From contig OY970206.1 in NCBI GenBank assembly GCA_963708425.1, positions 2,852,001-2,916,000 of the forward strand: 64,000 nt of DNA, given 5' to 3'. This stretch comes from JACMNW01 sp963708425. GTDB lineage: Bacteria > Pseudomonadota > Alphaproteobacteria > Rhodobacterales > Rhodobacteraceae. The position numbers and the translations under genes are program-made. Positions 1 through 8,557 of this stretch are shown here, piece by piece. Below the pieces are notes generated by a model that made no database searches, had not been told where the DNA came from, and saw nothing but the letters and a program-made list of their open reading frames with translations. The first letter of the stretch is position 1. Each line of letters starts with the position of its first letter.

Positions 1-127
1 GCCAGAACCCGCAGCGAAGGCAGTGCCTATCGTCGAACCTGTTGCGGCAGTGCCTGCAGAGGACGCGCCAGTGGACGATGGCCCGCCGAAGCCGAAACGT
101 AAGGGATGGTGGGCGCTCGGTCGCTAA
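1..127 (+). CDS. rne: Ribonuclease E C-terminus (partial)
   Basis: Only the last 41 codons are present; the gene begins before the window. The tail is rich in Pro, Ala, Val and acidic residues and ends in a basic-aromatic cap (PKPKRKGWWALGR). That ending matches my memory of rhodobacterial RNase E/G proteins, whose disordered C-terminal half scaffolds the RNA degradosome. The neighbours (TusA-like gene, ccdA) also fit an alphaproteobacterial rne locus. The catalytic domain lies outside the window, so the call rests on the tail and on context. Confidence 0.6.
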   Translation, partial: PEPAAKAVPIVEPVAAVPAEDAPVDDGPPKPKRKGWWALGR

Positions 128-160
128 CAGATTTGGGGGCGTCTGGGGAACCTGACGCCC

Positions 161-400
161 TTAATTTTTGGGCGGGCCGCGCTGAATGCAGTAGACTTGA
201 ACCGCACCGTCTTTGACCGCTGAAATAATGGTGTGCCCAGACTCCGTGCAAAAGTGCGGCAGGTCGATTGCGGCCATCGGATCTGTGGCGCGCAGGCACA
301 GCACTGCCCCCACCGGCATCTGCAGCAGCCTTTTTCGGGCTTTTAGCACTGGCAGCGGGCACAGGAGGCCCTCGCAATCTATGGTCTCATCTGGCGTCAT
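161..400 (-). CDS. TusA/SirA-family sulfurtransferase
   Basis: A 79-residue protein of the TusA family, small sulfur carriers that relay persulfide sulfur, for example to tRNA thiolation or molybdenum-enzyme maturation. The diagnostic CPxP motif is present, with Cys14 (LLCPLPVLKA) as the predicted persulfide carrier. The frame could open further upstream, but the start at 400 gives the usual family length and has a GGAAAG purine stretch about seven bases ahead. It lies convergent to the rne tail and divergent from ccdA. The exact sulfur acceptor cannot be inferred. Confidence 0.85.
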   Translation of the reverse strand: MTPDETIDCEGLLCPLPVLKARKRLLQMPVGAVLCLRATDPMAAIDLPHFCTESGHTIISAVKDGAVQVYCIQRGPPKN

Positions 401-552
401 TGGTGGGCTTTCCATTGCGATCCGGCAGTTATGGCGGGGTGTGGCGGCAATACCAATCACAATCGGCAGGTATTATGCCACGGCAAAGTGACTGACTGCC
501 CGCGTGACGGACGCGCGCGAAACCGTTATGCGGAAGGAGCAAGGGAGATTCC

Positions 553-1305
553 ATGGGCGGTTTTGAGTTGATAGATGCGGGCCTTGTACCGGCCATGCTG
601 ATCGCAATGCTGGCGGGGGTGCTGTCGTTTCTATCGCCCTGCGTGCTGCCGATTGTGCCGCCGTACTTGGCCTACATGGGCGGCATCAGCATGGGCGAGA
701 TGCGCAGCGATCAGTCGGCGCGCCGCAGGGTTTTGCTGCCAGCGCTTTTTTTCGTGCTCGGTCTGTCAACGATTTTTCTGCTGTTGGGCTTTACGGTTTC
801 GGCGTTTGGCAGCTTCTTTTTGCAAAATCAGGTGCTGTTCTCGCGTATTTCCGGTGCGATGGTGGTAGTCTTTGGCCTGCATTTTCTGGGGGTTATCCGT
901 ATTCCACTGCTGGACCGCGAGGCGCGGATGGATGCGAAGTCCGAAGGTGGGACGGCGTTTGGGGCCTATGTGCTAGGGCTGGCGTTTGCATTTGGTTGGA
1001 CACCGTGCATCGGGCCGCAACTGGGCGCGATATTGTCGCTGGCAGCGCAAGAGGCGTCATTGGCGCGGGGAACATTGCTGCTTGGGGTTTATGCGCTTGG
1101 TCTTGGGGTGCCGTTTTTGGTGGCCGCCTTGTTCATTGAACGGGCTATGCGGGTTATGACCGGGCTGAAGCGGCACATGAAAACCATCGAGCGGGCGATG
1201 GGTGTGCTGCTGATACTGGTGGGCGTTGCGATCTTCACCGGGGCATTTACCGATTTTTCCTGGTATCTGCTGGAAAAGTTGCCCTTTCTGGCCGTGCTTG
1301 GTTAG
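553..1305 (+). CDS. ccdA: Cytochrome c biogenesis protein CcdA
   Basis: A 250-residue inner-membrane protein of the CcdA/DsbD transmembrane family. It moves reducing equivalents from cytoplasmic thioredoxin to periplasmic thiol-disulfide proteins used in cytochrome c maturation. About six hydrophobic segments are visible. The two expected cysteines sit in SPCVLP (Cys30) and in GWTPCIGP (about residue 152), the redox pair of the family. AAGGAGCAAGGGAG precedes the ATG. Length is normal for stand-alone CcdA. It runs in the same direction as the following hydrolase and P450 genes but is separated by a gap. Confidence 0.92.
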   Translation: MGGFELIDAGLVPAMLIAMLAGVLSFLSPCVLPIVPPYLAYMGGISMGEMRSDQSARRRVLLPALFFVLGLSTIFLLLGFTVSAFGSFFLQNQVLFSRISGAMVVVFGLHFLGVIRIPLLDREARMDAKSEGGTAFGAYVLGLAFAFGWTPCIGPQLGAILSLAAQEASLARGTLLLGVYALGLGVPFLVAALFIERAMRVMTGLKRHMKTIERAMGVLLILVGVAIFTGAFTDFSWYLLEKLPFLAVLG

Positions 1306-1359
1306 TCTTGCACTGATCCTTTTGCCGCAACGTTGGTGCGGGGGATCAAGGGGAATTTG

Positions 1360-2571
1360 ATGCCGGATACAAAAGCCATGACTGCGCCGGTTGTGCGGCG
1401 GCGGGTGTTCTACATTCCGGGATTTGATCCGGCACCGCCGCGCCGATACCGCGAGTTATACCGGAAAGAAGCGCAGATGCAGGCGGCAACCTCGGGCTAC
1501 GCCGTTGAGGTTGGCGGGCGTCGGGCGAAGGGGTCGTTTGGCTGGAACGTGACTACCATCATGGATGGGCAGGAGGTGCGGTCGGAGTTTGAGGTGCTGG
1601 TGTGGTCTGACATTGTGCGCGCATCAATGGATCGGGGGATTGTCAGCACCTATTTGCAACTGGCGCGGACGGCGTGGATTTATATCTCAACCGGTACGCT
1701 GTTTCGGCTGGCGCGGTTGCGCAAGGGGCCGGTTATCGCGGCACTTTATCCGATTGTGGTGCTTTGGGTCGAGCTTCTGGTGGCAGTTTTTGCCGGGATT
1801 GGGTTGGGTATGTTGGCGGGTCTTGTGCTGCCTGCGGCGGCGGGATGGGTGATCGGGGTGGTGGGTGTTGGTTTAGTATTGCGCGGGTTTCGTCGGTTGG
1901 ATGGATACGTTTTTGCCTATTATCTGATGCAGGACTACGCCTTTACTGCCCAGTTGCGGGGGGCCTACCCGGTGGAGTTGGAAGCACGGCTGGCCGTGTT
2001 TCGCAGGGTGATTGCCGAGGCTTTGCAAGCCGATTGCGACGAGGTGCTTGTTGTCGGCCATTCTTCGGGCGCGCATCTTGCGGTGTCGATATTGGCCGAT
2101 CTTTTGCGGCAGGGCGACACGCGCGTGCCGCTTGGGTTTTTATCATTGGGTCAAGTGGTGCCGATGGTGTCGTTCTTGCCAGAGGCGCACCGCCTGCGGG
2201 CGGATTTGCATTTCCTATCGACTGCGGACGGGCTGACTTGGGTGGATGTGACAGCCCCCGGAGACGGCTGCGCATTCGCCCTGTGCGATCCGGTGGCGGT
2301 ATCGGGCGTGGCCGCCGCCAATAAACGCTGGCCGTTGGTGATATCGGCGGCTTTCACGCAAACCCTTTCGCCGGCGCGGTGGAAGGCGCTGCGGTGGCGG
2401 TTTTTCCGGCTGCATTTCCAGTATCTATGCGCCTTTGATAGGCCCGGCGAGTATGACTATTTTCGCATCACGGCGGGGCCGCAAACACTGGCCGCGCGGT
2501 TTGCGGGCCGTTCTGCATCGAAAAGCCGGATTGAAACGCCGGTTTCACGTTACACCAGCAGGGCCGCATGA
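1360..2571 (+). CDS. Membrane protein with alpha/beta-hydrolase-like motif
   Basis: A 403-residue protein of unknown specific function. A pair of strongly hydrophobic helices lies near residues 115-180. After them comes a nucleophile-elbow-like motif GHSSG near residue 233 within VLVVGHSSGAHLAVSIL, typical of alpha/beta hydrolases and lipases. The frame extends upstream to a TTG at 1333, but AAGGGG just before 1360 favours that ATG. The stop overlaps the ATG of the P450 gene (ATGA), so the two are probably translationally coupled and act together, for instance on a lipid-like substrate. That role is inference. Confidence 0.6.
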   Translation: MPDTKAMTAPVVRRRVFYIPGFDPAPPRRYRELYRKEAQMQAATSGYAVEVGGRRAKGSFGWNVTTIMDGQEVRSEFEVLVWSDIVRASMDRGIVSTYLQLARTAWIYISTGTLFRLARLRKGPVIAALYPIVVLWVELLVAVFAGIGLGMLAGLVLPAAAGWVIGVVGVGLVLRGFRRLDGYVFAYYLMQDYAFTAQLRGAYPVELEARLAVFRRVIAEALQADCDEVLVVGHSSGAHLAVSILADLLRQGDTRVPLGFLSLGQVVPMVSFLPEAHRLRADLHFLSTADGLTWVDVTAPGDGCAFALCDPVAVSGVAAANKRWPLVISAAFTQTLSPARWKALRWRFFRLHFQYLCAFDRPGEYDYFRITAGPQTLAARFAGRSASKSRIETPVSRYTSRAA

Positions 2572-3914
2572 CGCCGCCGAAACCAACGCCGCGCGCTGAC
2601 AAAGTATCGCTGTGGCGGCACTTGCGATTGTTTCGGGCGGATATACTGTCGGCACAGCCTGCGCGACTGTATCGCGCTTGGATGGCAGAGTTTCGGACGC
2701 CGTTTTTCAGAAGCTATCTGTGCAATGATCCGGCGCTGATCCGGCTTGTGTTGCAGGAACGACCTGCGGACTTTCCCAAATCAGCCCGCATTCGCGAAGG
2801 CCTGGCACCGCTGCTGGGCAATTCGGTGTTTCTGACTAATGGCGCGGCTTGGGCGCGGCAGCGGCGGATTATCGATCCGGCATTTCACGGCGGACGGCTG
2901 CGCGATACGTTTCCGGCGATGCTTGCTGCCGGGAAGGCTGCCGTGGATCGAATGCCGGTCGGGATGGTCGAAGTGGAAAGCCAGATGAGCCATGCGGCGG
3001 CGGACGTGATTTTTCGCACGCTGTTTTCCATTCCCATCGAGCATCAGGTTGCTGCGCAAGTCTTTGATCAGTTTCGCAAACATCAGCGCAGCCAGCCTTT
3101 GGTGAATCTTGCCGCCTTTGTGCCATTGCCCCGCTGGCTGCCGCGATTTCATCGGCCAAAAGCCAAGGTGACGGCGAGGGAGATCAGGGCGTTGATTGCG
3201 GGACTGACAGAGGCGCGGGCGAAACTCATCGCGGCGGGCGATGCGCCGAGTGATCTTGCGACGCAGATCATGACGACGCCGGACCCCGAGACGGGGCAGT
3301 GTTTTGGCACCAATGAAATGGTTGATCAGGTGGCGATTTTTTTTCTGGCGGGGCATGAAACCAGTGCGTCTGCCATGGCTTGGGCGCTGTATTTGCTGGC
3401 GAGCAATCCGGACGTGCAGGACCGTGTGGCTGCAGAGGCGGCGGGGTTGGGGGATGCGCCGGAATTTGGCGCGTTGGCACGGCTTAGCTTTACCCGCGAC
3501 GTGTTCCGCGAAGCGATGCGGCTTTATCCGGCAGTTCCGATGATGGTGCGGGAGAACCAGCAGGCCGAGAACATGCGTGGCCGCTACGTGGCACCGGGCG
3601 CGCAGATCGTGCTGTCGCCTTGGCATTTGCACCGGCATGAACGGATTTGGGATAAGCCCGATGCGTTCGATCCGGGGCGGTGGCAAACCGAAGCTGGGCG
3701 GACATCGGCGCGGGATGGCTACATTGCGTTTTCCGCCGGGCCAAGGGCATGCCCGGGGGCGGGGTTCGCGATGGCGGAAGGGGTGCTGTTGCTGGGGCTG
3801 CTGGTGCGGCGGTTCCGGTTTGCCTTGGTCGAGGGGCGCGTACCGGTGCCAGTGGCGCATCTGACCGTGCGCGCGAAGGACGGGATTTGGTTACAGGTGG
3901 AACGGCGGGGGTAA
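2568..3914 (+). CDS. Cytochrome P450
   Basis: A 448-residue heme-thiolate monooxygenase. Visible signatures are the oxygen-activation I-helix motif AGHETSAS (about residue 262), the K-helix EAMR, and the heme-binding loop FSAGPRACPG with the axial Cys near residue 394. No signal peptide or membrane anchor is obvious, as expected for a soluble bacterial class I P450 that needs a ferredoxin partner. No ferredoxin or reductase gene is adjacent. Its start overlaps the stop of the hydrolase gene by four bases. Substrate unknown. Confidence 0.93.
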   Translation: MTPPKPTPRADKVSLWRHLRLFRADILSAQPARLYRAWMAEFRTPFFRSYLCNDPALIRLVLQERPADFPKSARIREGLAPLLGNSVFLTNGAAWARQRRIIDPAFHGGRLRDTFPAMLAAGKAAVDRMPVGMVEVESQMSHAAADVIFRTLFSIPIEHQVAAQVFDQFRKHQRSQPLVNLAAFVPLPRWLPRFHRPKAKVTAREIRALIAGLTEARAKLIAAGDAPSDLATQIMTTPDPETGQCFGTNEMVDQVAIFFLAGHETSASAMAWALYLLASNPDVQDRVAAEAAGLGDAPEFGALARLSFTRDVFREAMRLYPAVPMMVRENQQAENMRGRYVAPGAQIVLSPWHLHRHERIWDKPDAFDPGRWQTEAGRTSARDGYIAFSAGPRACPGAGFAMAEGVLLLGLLVRRFRFALVEGRVPVPVAHLTVRAKDGIWLQVERRG

Positions 3915-3938
3915 GCAAAAGGTTTCGAAAACTCTTGG

Positions 3939-3960
3939 CCGGAATTTTCGAAAATTCCGG
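3939..3960. repeat. Perfect 22-bp palindrome between convergent genes
   Basis: Two 11-base arms (CCGGAATTTTC and its exact complement) meet without a spacer. A related TTTCGAAAA element lies just upstream at 3923-3931. The palindrome sits in the 69-base gap between the P450 stop and the end of a convergent small gene, so it may form a transcription-terminating hairpin serving both directions, although there is no clear T-run. It could also be a member of a dispersed palindromic repeat family. Confidence 0.6.
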
Positions 3961-3983
3961 TTCGATTTCTTCGAAGACATCGA

Positions 3984-4214
3984 TCAGGCAACGCGACGGA
4001 TTGGTTCTTGATTGCAGAAGATCACGAACTGACCAGCGTTTTCCACCACAGGGTAGCCACGGCGGCGCATTTCTTGCAGAAACGTGTTGCGACCGACGTA
4101 TTTTTCGACATCGCGAATCTTTCGGCGGATCACGCTGCCCTCGCAGGCGGCTTGTGAGTTGAACAGATGAACCAACCAGGCATCGGGCGAAAGCGGATTT
4201 GGGCGCACATTCAT
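3984..4214 (-). CDS. Small conserved-looking protein
   Basis: A 76-residue soluble protein, basic and without membrane segments. It contains IRRKIRDVEKYVGR and ends with NAGQFVIFCNQEPIRRVA. I recall similar short rhodobacterial proteins carrying a doubtful phosphoribosylanthranilate isomerase label; it is far too short to be that TIM-barrel enzyme, so I do not adopt the name. It is last in a same-strand series fumC, DUF4169, ribbon-helix-helix, this gene. Function unknown. Confidence 0.6.
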   Translation of the reverse strand: MNVRPNPLSPDAWLVHLFNSQAACEGSVIRRKIRDVEKYVGRNTFLQEMRRRGYPVVENAGQFVIFCNQEPIRRVA

Positions 4215-4249
4215 CGCGTCAGTGTGATGCAGATCGGGTTAAGGTAGAC

Positions 4250-4465
4250 CTAACGCCGCAGGGTTTGAAACACGAAGACGCGAATTGCCGAGGCAAGGCC
4301 AACATCGGCGTCGCGACCGGCATCTATTTCGGCGGCTAGAACATTAAGCGCTACGCCTTTTTCAGCGGCGATTTCGCGAAAGGCCAGCCAGAAGCTTTCC
4401 TCCAGTGACACCGAGGTGCGGTGGCCTTTCAGCGTCAGCGAGTGTTTGACCGGGCGCGCCGTCAT
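4250..4465 (-). CDS. Ribbon-helix-helix domain protein
   Basis: A 71-residue protein with a short beta strand followed by two helices (SLTLKGHRTSVSLEESFW, then FREIAAEKGVALNVLAAEID). This is the pattern of ribbon-helix-helix DNA-binding proteins, which bind as dimers through the N-terminal strand. Its ATG overlaps the TGA of the upstream DUF4169 gene (ATGA), implying coupled translation. No toxin partner of the usual ParE or HicA type is visible. DNA target unknown. Confidence 0.75.
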   Translation of the reverse strand: MTARPVKHSLTLKGHRTSVSLEESFWLAFREIAAEKGVALNVLAAEIDAGRDADVGLASAIRVFVFQTLRR

Positions 4466-4635
4466 TCTTTTTTGACCCCATCCAAATCGCGGCGGGCTTT
4501 TTCGGCTTTTGCCGCCTGCAGGTCTTTTTCGGCCTTGGTGCGGCCGAACTTCGCAGCGTTTTCATCTGCCTTGGCCCGCATGGTCAGGCGGTCTTTTGCT
4601 TTTCGCGCGGCACGCAGATTTACGAGGTCAGCCAT
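4462..4635 (-). CDS. DUF4169-type short basic protein
   Basis: A 57-residue, Ala/Lys/Arg-rich, highly charged helical protein (starts MADLVNLRAARKAKDRL, ends RRDLDGVKKE). Composition and opening match the DUF4169 family of alphaproteobacteria, for which I know no function. It begins one base after the fumC stop and its stop overlaps the start of the ribbon-helix-helix gene, so it is clearly in an operon downstream of fumC. It is only 57 codons long and easy to miss in automated gene calling. Confidence 0.75.
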   Translation of the reverse strand: MADLVNLRAARKAKDRLTMRAKADENAAKFGRTKAEKDLQAAKAEKARRDLDGVKKE

Positions 4636-4636
4636 A

Positions 4637-6031
4637 TCACCCCTTAGGGCCGATCATGTCTTCAGGGCGCACAACGCGGTCGAAGGTTTCGCCGTCGACA
4701 TAGCCTAGCGCAATCGCTTCTTCGCGCAGGGTGGTGCCATTTTTGTGGGCAGTTTTCGCAACTTTGGTGGCCGCATCATAGCCGATGGTGGGGGCTAGGG
4801 CGGTCACCAGCATCAGGCTTTCCTTCATCAACTTTTCGATGCGGGCGATGTTGGCTGTGGTGCCGACGACCATGTTGTCGGTGAAGGATACCGTCGCATC
4901 CCCCAAAAGCTGCATGGATTGCAGCACGTTATAGCTCATGACAGGATTGTAGACGTTGAGTTCGAAATGGCCCTGACTGCCTGCAAATCCGACGGCCGCA
5001 TCGTTGCCCATCACCTGCACGCAAACCATGGTCAACGCTTCGGCCTGTGTCGGGTTGACTTTGCCCGGCATGATGGACGATCCCGGCTCATTCTCCGGCA
5101 AGATCAACTCGCCCAGACCCGACCGCGGGCCGGAACCCAGAAGCCGCATGTCATTGGCGATCTTGAACAGGCTGACCGCAACAGTTTTCAGCGCACCCGA
5201 GAACATCACCATCGCGTCGTGGGCGGCCAGTGCCTCAAACTTGTTGGGGGCAGTGGTAAAGGGCAGGCCGGTGATCTTGGCGATTTCTGCCGCGACCCGG
5301 CGATCCCAGCCGACGCGGGTGTTCAGACCGGTGCCGACGGCCGTACCGCCTTGCGCCAGTTCATAAATTTCGGGCAACACCTTTTTTACACGCATGATGC
5401 CGGATGCCACCTGATGCGCATAGCCGCTGAATTCCTGCCCAAGCGTCAGCGGTGTGGCATCTTGGGTATGGGTGCGGCCGATTTTGATGATGTGGTAAAA
5501 TTCCTGCGCCTTGTGGGCCAGAGCATGATGCAGTTTTTCCAGCCCCGGCAACAGCACGTCGTGGGCCATCATGGCAATGGCCACGTGCATGGCGGTGGGG
5601 AAAGTGTCGTTGGACGATTGGCCCATGTTGACATGATCATTCGGGTGGACGGGTTTTTTTGACCCCATGACGCCGCCTAGCATTTCGATGGCGCGATTTG
5701 AGATTACCTCGTTCGCGTTCATGTTGCTTTGCGTGCCAGATCCGGTCTGCCAGACCACCAGTGGGAAGTTGTCGTCAAATTTGCCGTCCATCACCTCAGT
5801 TGCGGCGGCGGCAATGATGGTGCCCAGTTCGGCGGAAATATCGCCCTGATCAATGTTCACCAGCGCGCAGGCTTTCTTGATGACACCAAGGGCGCGGACG
5901 ATTGCGATCGGCTGCTTTTCCCAGCCGATGGGGAAGTTGATGATGGAGCGTTGCGTTTGCGCGCCCCAATATTTGTCTGCGGGCACGTCCAGCGGACCAA
6001 AACTGTCGGTTTCAACGCGGATGCCGGTCAT
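4637..6031 (-). CDS. fumC: Class II fumarate hydratase
   Basis: A 464-residue iron-independent fumarase that hydrates fumarate to L-malate in the citric acid cycle. The superfamily signature GSSIMPGKVNP is present near residue 316. Other conserved blocks are GSGTQSNMNANEV, the HPNDHVNMGQSSND stretch and GRTHTQDATP. Length is standard for a homotetrameric class II fumarase. It heads a compact minus-strand series with three small downstream genes. Confidence 0.97.
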   Translation of the reverse strand: MTGIRVETDSFGPLDVPADKYWGAQTQRSIINFPIGWEKQPIAIVRALGVIKKACALVNIDQGDISAELGTIIAAAATEVMDGKFDDNFPLVVWQTGSGTQSNMNANEVISNRAIEMLGGVMGSKKPVHPNDHVNMGQSSNDTFPTAMHVAIAMMAHDVLLPGLEKLHHALAHKAQEFYHIIKIGRTHTQDATPLTLGQEFSGYAHQVASGIMRVKKVLPEIYELAQGGTAVGTGLNTRVGWDRRVAAEIAKITGLPFTTAPNKFEALAAHDAMVMFSGALKTVAVSLFKIANDMRLLGSGPRSGLGELILPENEPGSSIMPGKVNPTQAEALTMVCVQVMGNDAAVGFAGSQGHFELNVYNPVMSYNVLQSMQLLGDATVSFTDNMVVGTTANIARIEKLMKESLMLVTALAPTIGYDAATKVAKTAHKNGTTLREEAIALGYVDGETFDRVVRPEDMIGPKG

Positions 6032-6120
6032 AACGTAATTCTCCTGCTTAAGATGAAGACCTATAGGGACAGGAAGCAGGAAAAATCAAGCAGCTTACCT
6101 GCCGGATTGGAGGGCGAGGG

Positions 6121-6687
6121 TCAGCTTACCTCAGCCCTGCGCCGAACCTCGTAGACGGTTGCTGGCGGAAGGTTGATCCACACCTTCGTTTTGCGCAGGG
6201 CGATCAAGCCCAGGGCATCAAGCGAGGCCGCATCAAGCGGTGGATTGGGGCCGTAGGTGAACTGCACCATGGCGGCACCGGGGCGCAGCACGTTGAACGC
6301 GCCGCCGACGATGGCACGGCGAACTTCGATTGGCATCGACAGGAGGGGCAGGCCGGAAATTACCGTGCCAACGTCCGCCGGGCAATGCTTTGCCACATCT
6401 TGCGCGCCCGCAACATGCACGGTGACGCCGGGAAAGCGCGTTCGCAGATGGGCGGCGAATTCTGGGTTAAGCTCGATCAAGACTAGGTTCTTCGGCAACA
6501 CGCCGGATTTCAGGATGGCGCGGGTAAACACGCCGGTGCCGGGGCCAAATTCGACGACGGGTCCGGTGTCTGGCCCAATGCCCGCAACCATGGCACGCGC
6601 AAGGAAAGCCGACGATGGCACAATGGCCGAGGTCTGCACCGGATTGCGGGCGAGTTGGCGCAGGAAAAGCGCGAAGTCTGACGGCAT
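6121..6687 (-). CDS. SAM-dependent methyltransferase, PmtA-like
   Basis: A 188-residue class I methyltransferase. The SAM-binding motif I reads VVEFGPGTGVFTRAIL near residues 44-59, and a following acidic strand reads LVLIELNPEF. The opening FLRQLARNPVQTSAIVPSS resembles rhodobacterial phosphatidylethanolamine N-methyltransferases (PmtA type), which make phosphatidylcholine, and also rRNA adenine dimethylases. Length favours the PmtA type. The lipid substrate is inferred from family resemblance only. Confidence 0.7.
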   Translation of the reverse strand: MPSDFALFLRQLARNPVQTSAIVPSSAFLARAMVAGIGPDTGPVVEFGPGTGVFTRAILKSGVLPKNLVLIELNPEFAAHLRTRFPGVTVHVAGAQDVAKHCPADVGTVISGLPLLSMPIEVRRAIVGGAFNVLRPGAAMVQFTYGPNPPLDAASLDALGLIALRKTKVWINLPPATVYEVRRRAEVS

Positions 6688-6769
6688 TGTTTAAGAAATC
6701 CCTATCGACGGTTCGTGGTGGGGTTGGCGCAACCGCCCTGGAATGCCATCGGTGAACGGCAGGCTGCCG

Positions 6770-7225
6770 TTACTTGCGAAATTTGTCCAGACTGACGACT
6801 TCGGCGTCGCGATGTTGTGGGGCGTTATCGTCACCATCGTCGTCGCCGTCCTCGCCCTCATCCTCGTCATCGGAATGGGTTTCGAACCGCAGGCCGAATT
6901 CGACCGATGGATCAACGAAGGTGCGCACTGCGTCAAACGGGATGCGCAGGGGCTCGGGTTGATTGCCAAAATTCAGGGTGACCGAGAACCCGTTGTCGGT
7001 GACCTCCAGGTTTTCGAACCAGTGTTGAATAACCACAGTCATTTCAGCCGGATAGCGCGAGTGCAGCCAGTCGGCGATATCGACATCAGGATGCGTGGTG
7101 TCAAAAGTTATAAAGAAATGATGTGCGCCAGGCAGGCCGTTCGCCGCGACATCCGTCAGCACGGATTGAATTAGGCCTCGCATTGCGCGGTGCATCAGGT
7201 TTCCGTAATCGATGGAACGCGCCAT
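6770..7225 (-). CDS. sspB: SspB-type ClpXP specificity adaptor
   Basis: A 151-residue protein resembling alphaproteobacterial SspB, which tethers ssrA-tagged proteins to ClpXP. It opens with SIDYGNLMHRAMRGLI and has a beta-rich core (HFFITFDTTHPDVDIADWL). It ends in a long Asp/Glu-rich linker and a short hydrophobic/basic tail (VVSLDKFRK) that would bind ClpX. The frame continues upstream, but the ATG at 7225 matches the family N-terminus. The tmRNA gene that encodes its target tag lies 3 kb away in the same window. Confidence 0.85.
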   Translation of the reverse strand: MARSIDYGNLMHRAMRGLIQSVLTDVAANGLPGAHHFFITFDTTHPDVDIADWLHSRYPAEMTVVIQHWFENLEVTDNGFSVTLNFGNQPEPLRIPFDAVRTFVDPSVEFGLRFETHSDDEDEGEDGDDDGDDNAPQHRDAEVVSLDKFRK

Positions 7226-7305
7226 GCTGTAGCCCTTCTGTATTGCCCCCAACATAAGGGATTCGCCCCCAAAGGGAAGGGGGCGATGCTGCCGCGCGGC
7301 GAAGT

Positions 7306-8556
7306 TTAGAATATCGCCACCACAACCGGGGCGAGAGCGGATAACAACAGGACAAGCGGCAGCGACCAGTGGCGTAGTAGCAAGAGCCATGCCGCAACAA
7401 TGGCCGTGCCCGAGGCGACAAGATCAATCGTCCCCCAGTCAGGCGTGATCAGGTGGAACGGCCCGACGGTCGTTATCCCCACAACGTCGAAGATCACATG
7501 CGCAGCAAACCACACCGATAGGTTGGCGATCACGCCGACCACGGCGGCGGTGATGGCACTTAGCGCGCCTGCCAGCCGTGGGGCTGCAGTGATGCGTTGG
7601 ATGTAGGGGGCACCGACGAAAATCCATAGAAAGCAGGGCACGAACGTCATCCACAGCGTTACGATGGCCCCGGCGATACCGTACATCAGGCCGCCCTGTT
7701 TGAACGCGGCCAGATAGCCGACAAATTGGGTGACCAGAATCAGCGGGCCGGGGGTGGTTTCGGCCAGACCTAGACCATCCATCATTTGTGGCAACGTCAG
7801 CCAGCCTTTGTCTTGCACCACCGCCTGGGTCATCCACGCCAGCACCGCATAGGCGCCGCCAAAGGTAACGACGGCGAGCTTGGAAAAGAAGAAGCCGATT
7901 TCGAACAGCAGGCCTTGCTCGAACATCCATAGAGCCGCCAGAGGCAGCAGCCAAAGTGTGCCCCAGGTGAGAAAAGTTCGCAGGGTGCCAGCGTTGGGCT
8001 GGATTTTGGCAGGCGGTAGGGTGGTTGCGGGTTTGGCGGTAAACGCCCCCAGCAGGCCTGCTGCGATGATGATTACGGGGAAGGGAATGTTCAGGGCGAA
8101 CAGGGCGATGAAGGCGGCAGTGGCGATTAGCCAGTGGATGCGGCCTTTCAGGGCGCGGCGGGACACCCGCAGCAAAGCTTCGATCACGATGGCGACAACG
8201 GCGGCTTGTACGCCGGTGAACAGGGCGGCGACTACGGGAACTTGGCCGAAGGCGGCGTAGATCATGGATAGGGTTAGGACGACCGCTGCGCCGGGCAGCA
8301 CGAACAGCAGGCCCGCGATAAGGCCGCCTTTGGTGCCGTGCATGCGCCAGCCGGTCCATGTGGCCAGCTGCATCGCCTCTGGTCCCGGCAGAAGCATGCA
8401 GAACGACAGCGCCGAGAGGTAGTCTTTCTCGGTTACCCAGGGGCGGTTTTCCACCAATTCGCGGTGCATCAGGGCGATTTGTGCAGCGGGGCCGCCGAAG
8501 GATAGTAGCCCGATGCGGGCGAAAACGCGGGTCATTTCAGACAATGAGGGCGTCAT
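7306..8556 (-). CDS. chrA: Chromate transporter ChrA
   Basis: About 416 residues, with two homologous CHR halves and roughly ten membrane segments. The N-terminal half carries FARIGLLSFGGPAAQIALMH and the second half FSKLAVVTFGGAYAVLAWM, the paired FGG blocks of the family. ChrA exports chromate driven by the proton gradient. The chosen start lies one base past the chrB stop; an in-frame ATG at 8583 inside chrB is an alternative. It follows chrB in one transcription unit. Confidence 0.9.
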   Translation of the reverse strand: MTPSLSEMTRVFARIGLLSFGGPAAQIALMHRELVENRPWVTEKDYLSALSFCMLLPGPEAMQLATWTGWRMHGTKGGLIAGLLFVLPGAAVVLTLSMIYAAFGQVPVVAALFTGVQAAVVAIVIEALLRVSRRALKGRIHWLIATAAFIALFALNIPFPVIIIAAGLLGAFTAKPATTLPPAKIQPNAGTLRTFLTWGTLWLLPLAALWMFEQGLLFEIGFFFSKLAVVTFGGAYAVLAWMTQAVVQDKGWLTLPQMMDGLGLAETTPGPLILVTQFVGYLAAFKQGGLMYGIAGAIVTLWMTFVPCFLWIFVGAPYIQRITAAPRLAGALSAITAAVVGVIANLSVWFAAHVIFDVVGITTVGPFHLITPDWGTIDLVASGTAIVAAWLLLLRHWSLPLVLLLSALAPVVVAIF

Positions 8557-8557
8557 G

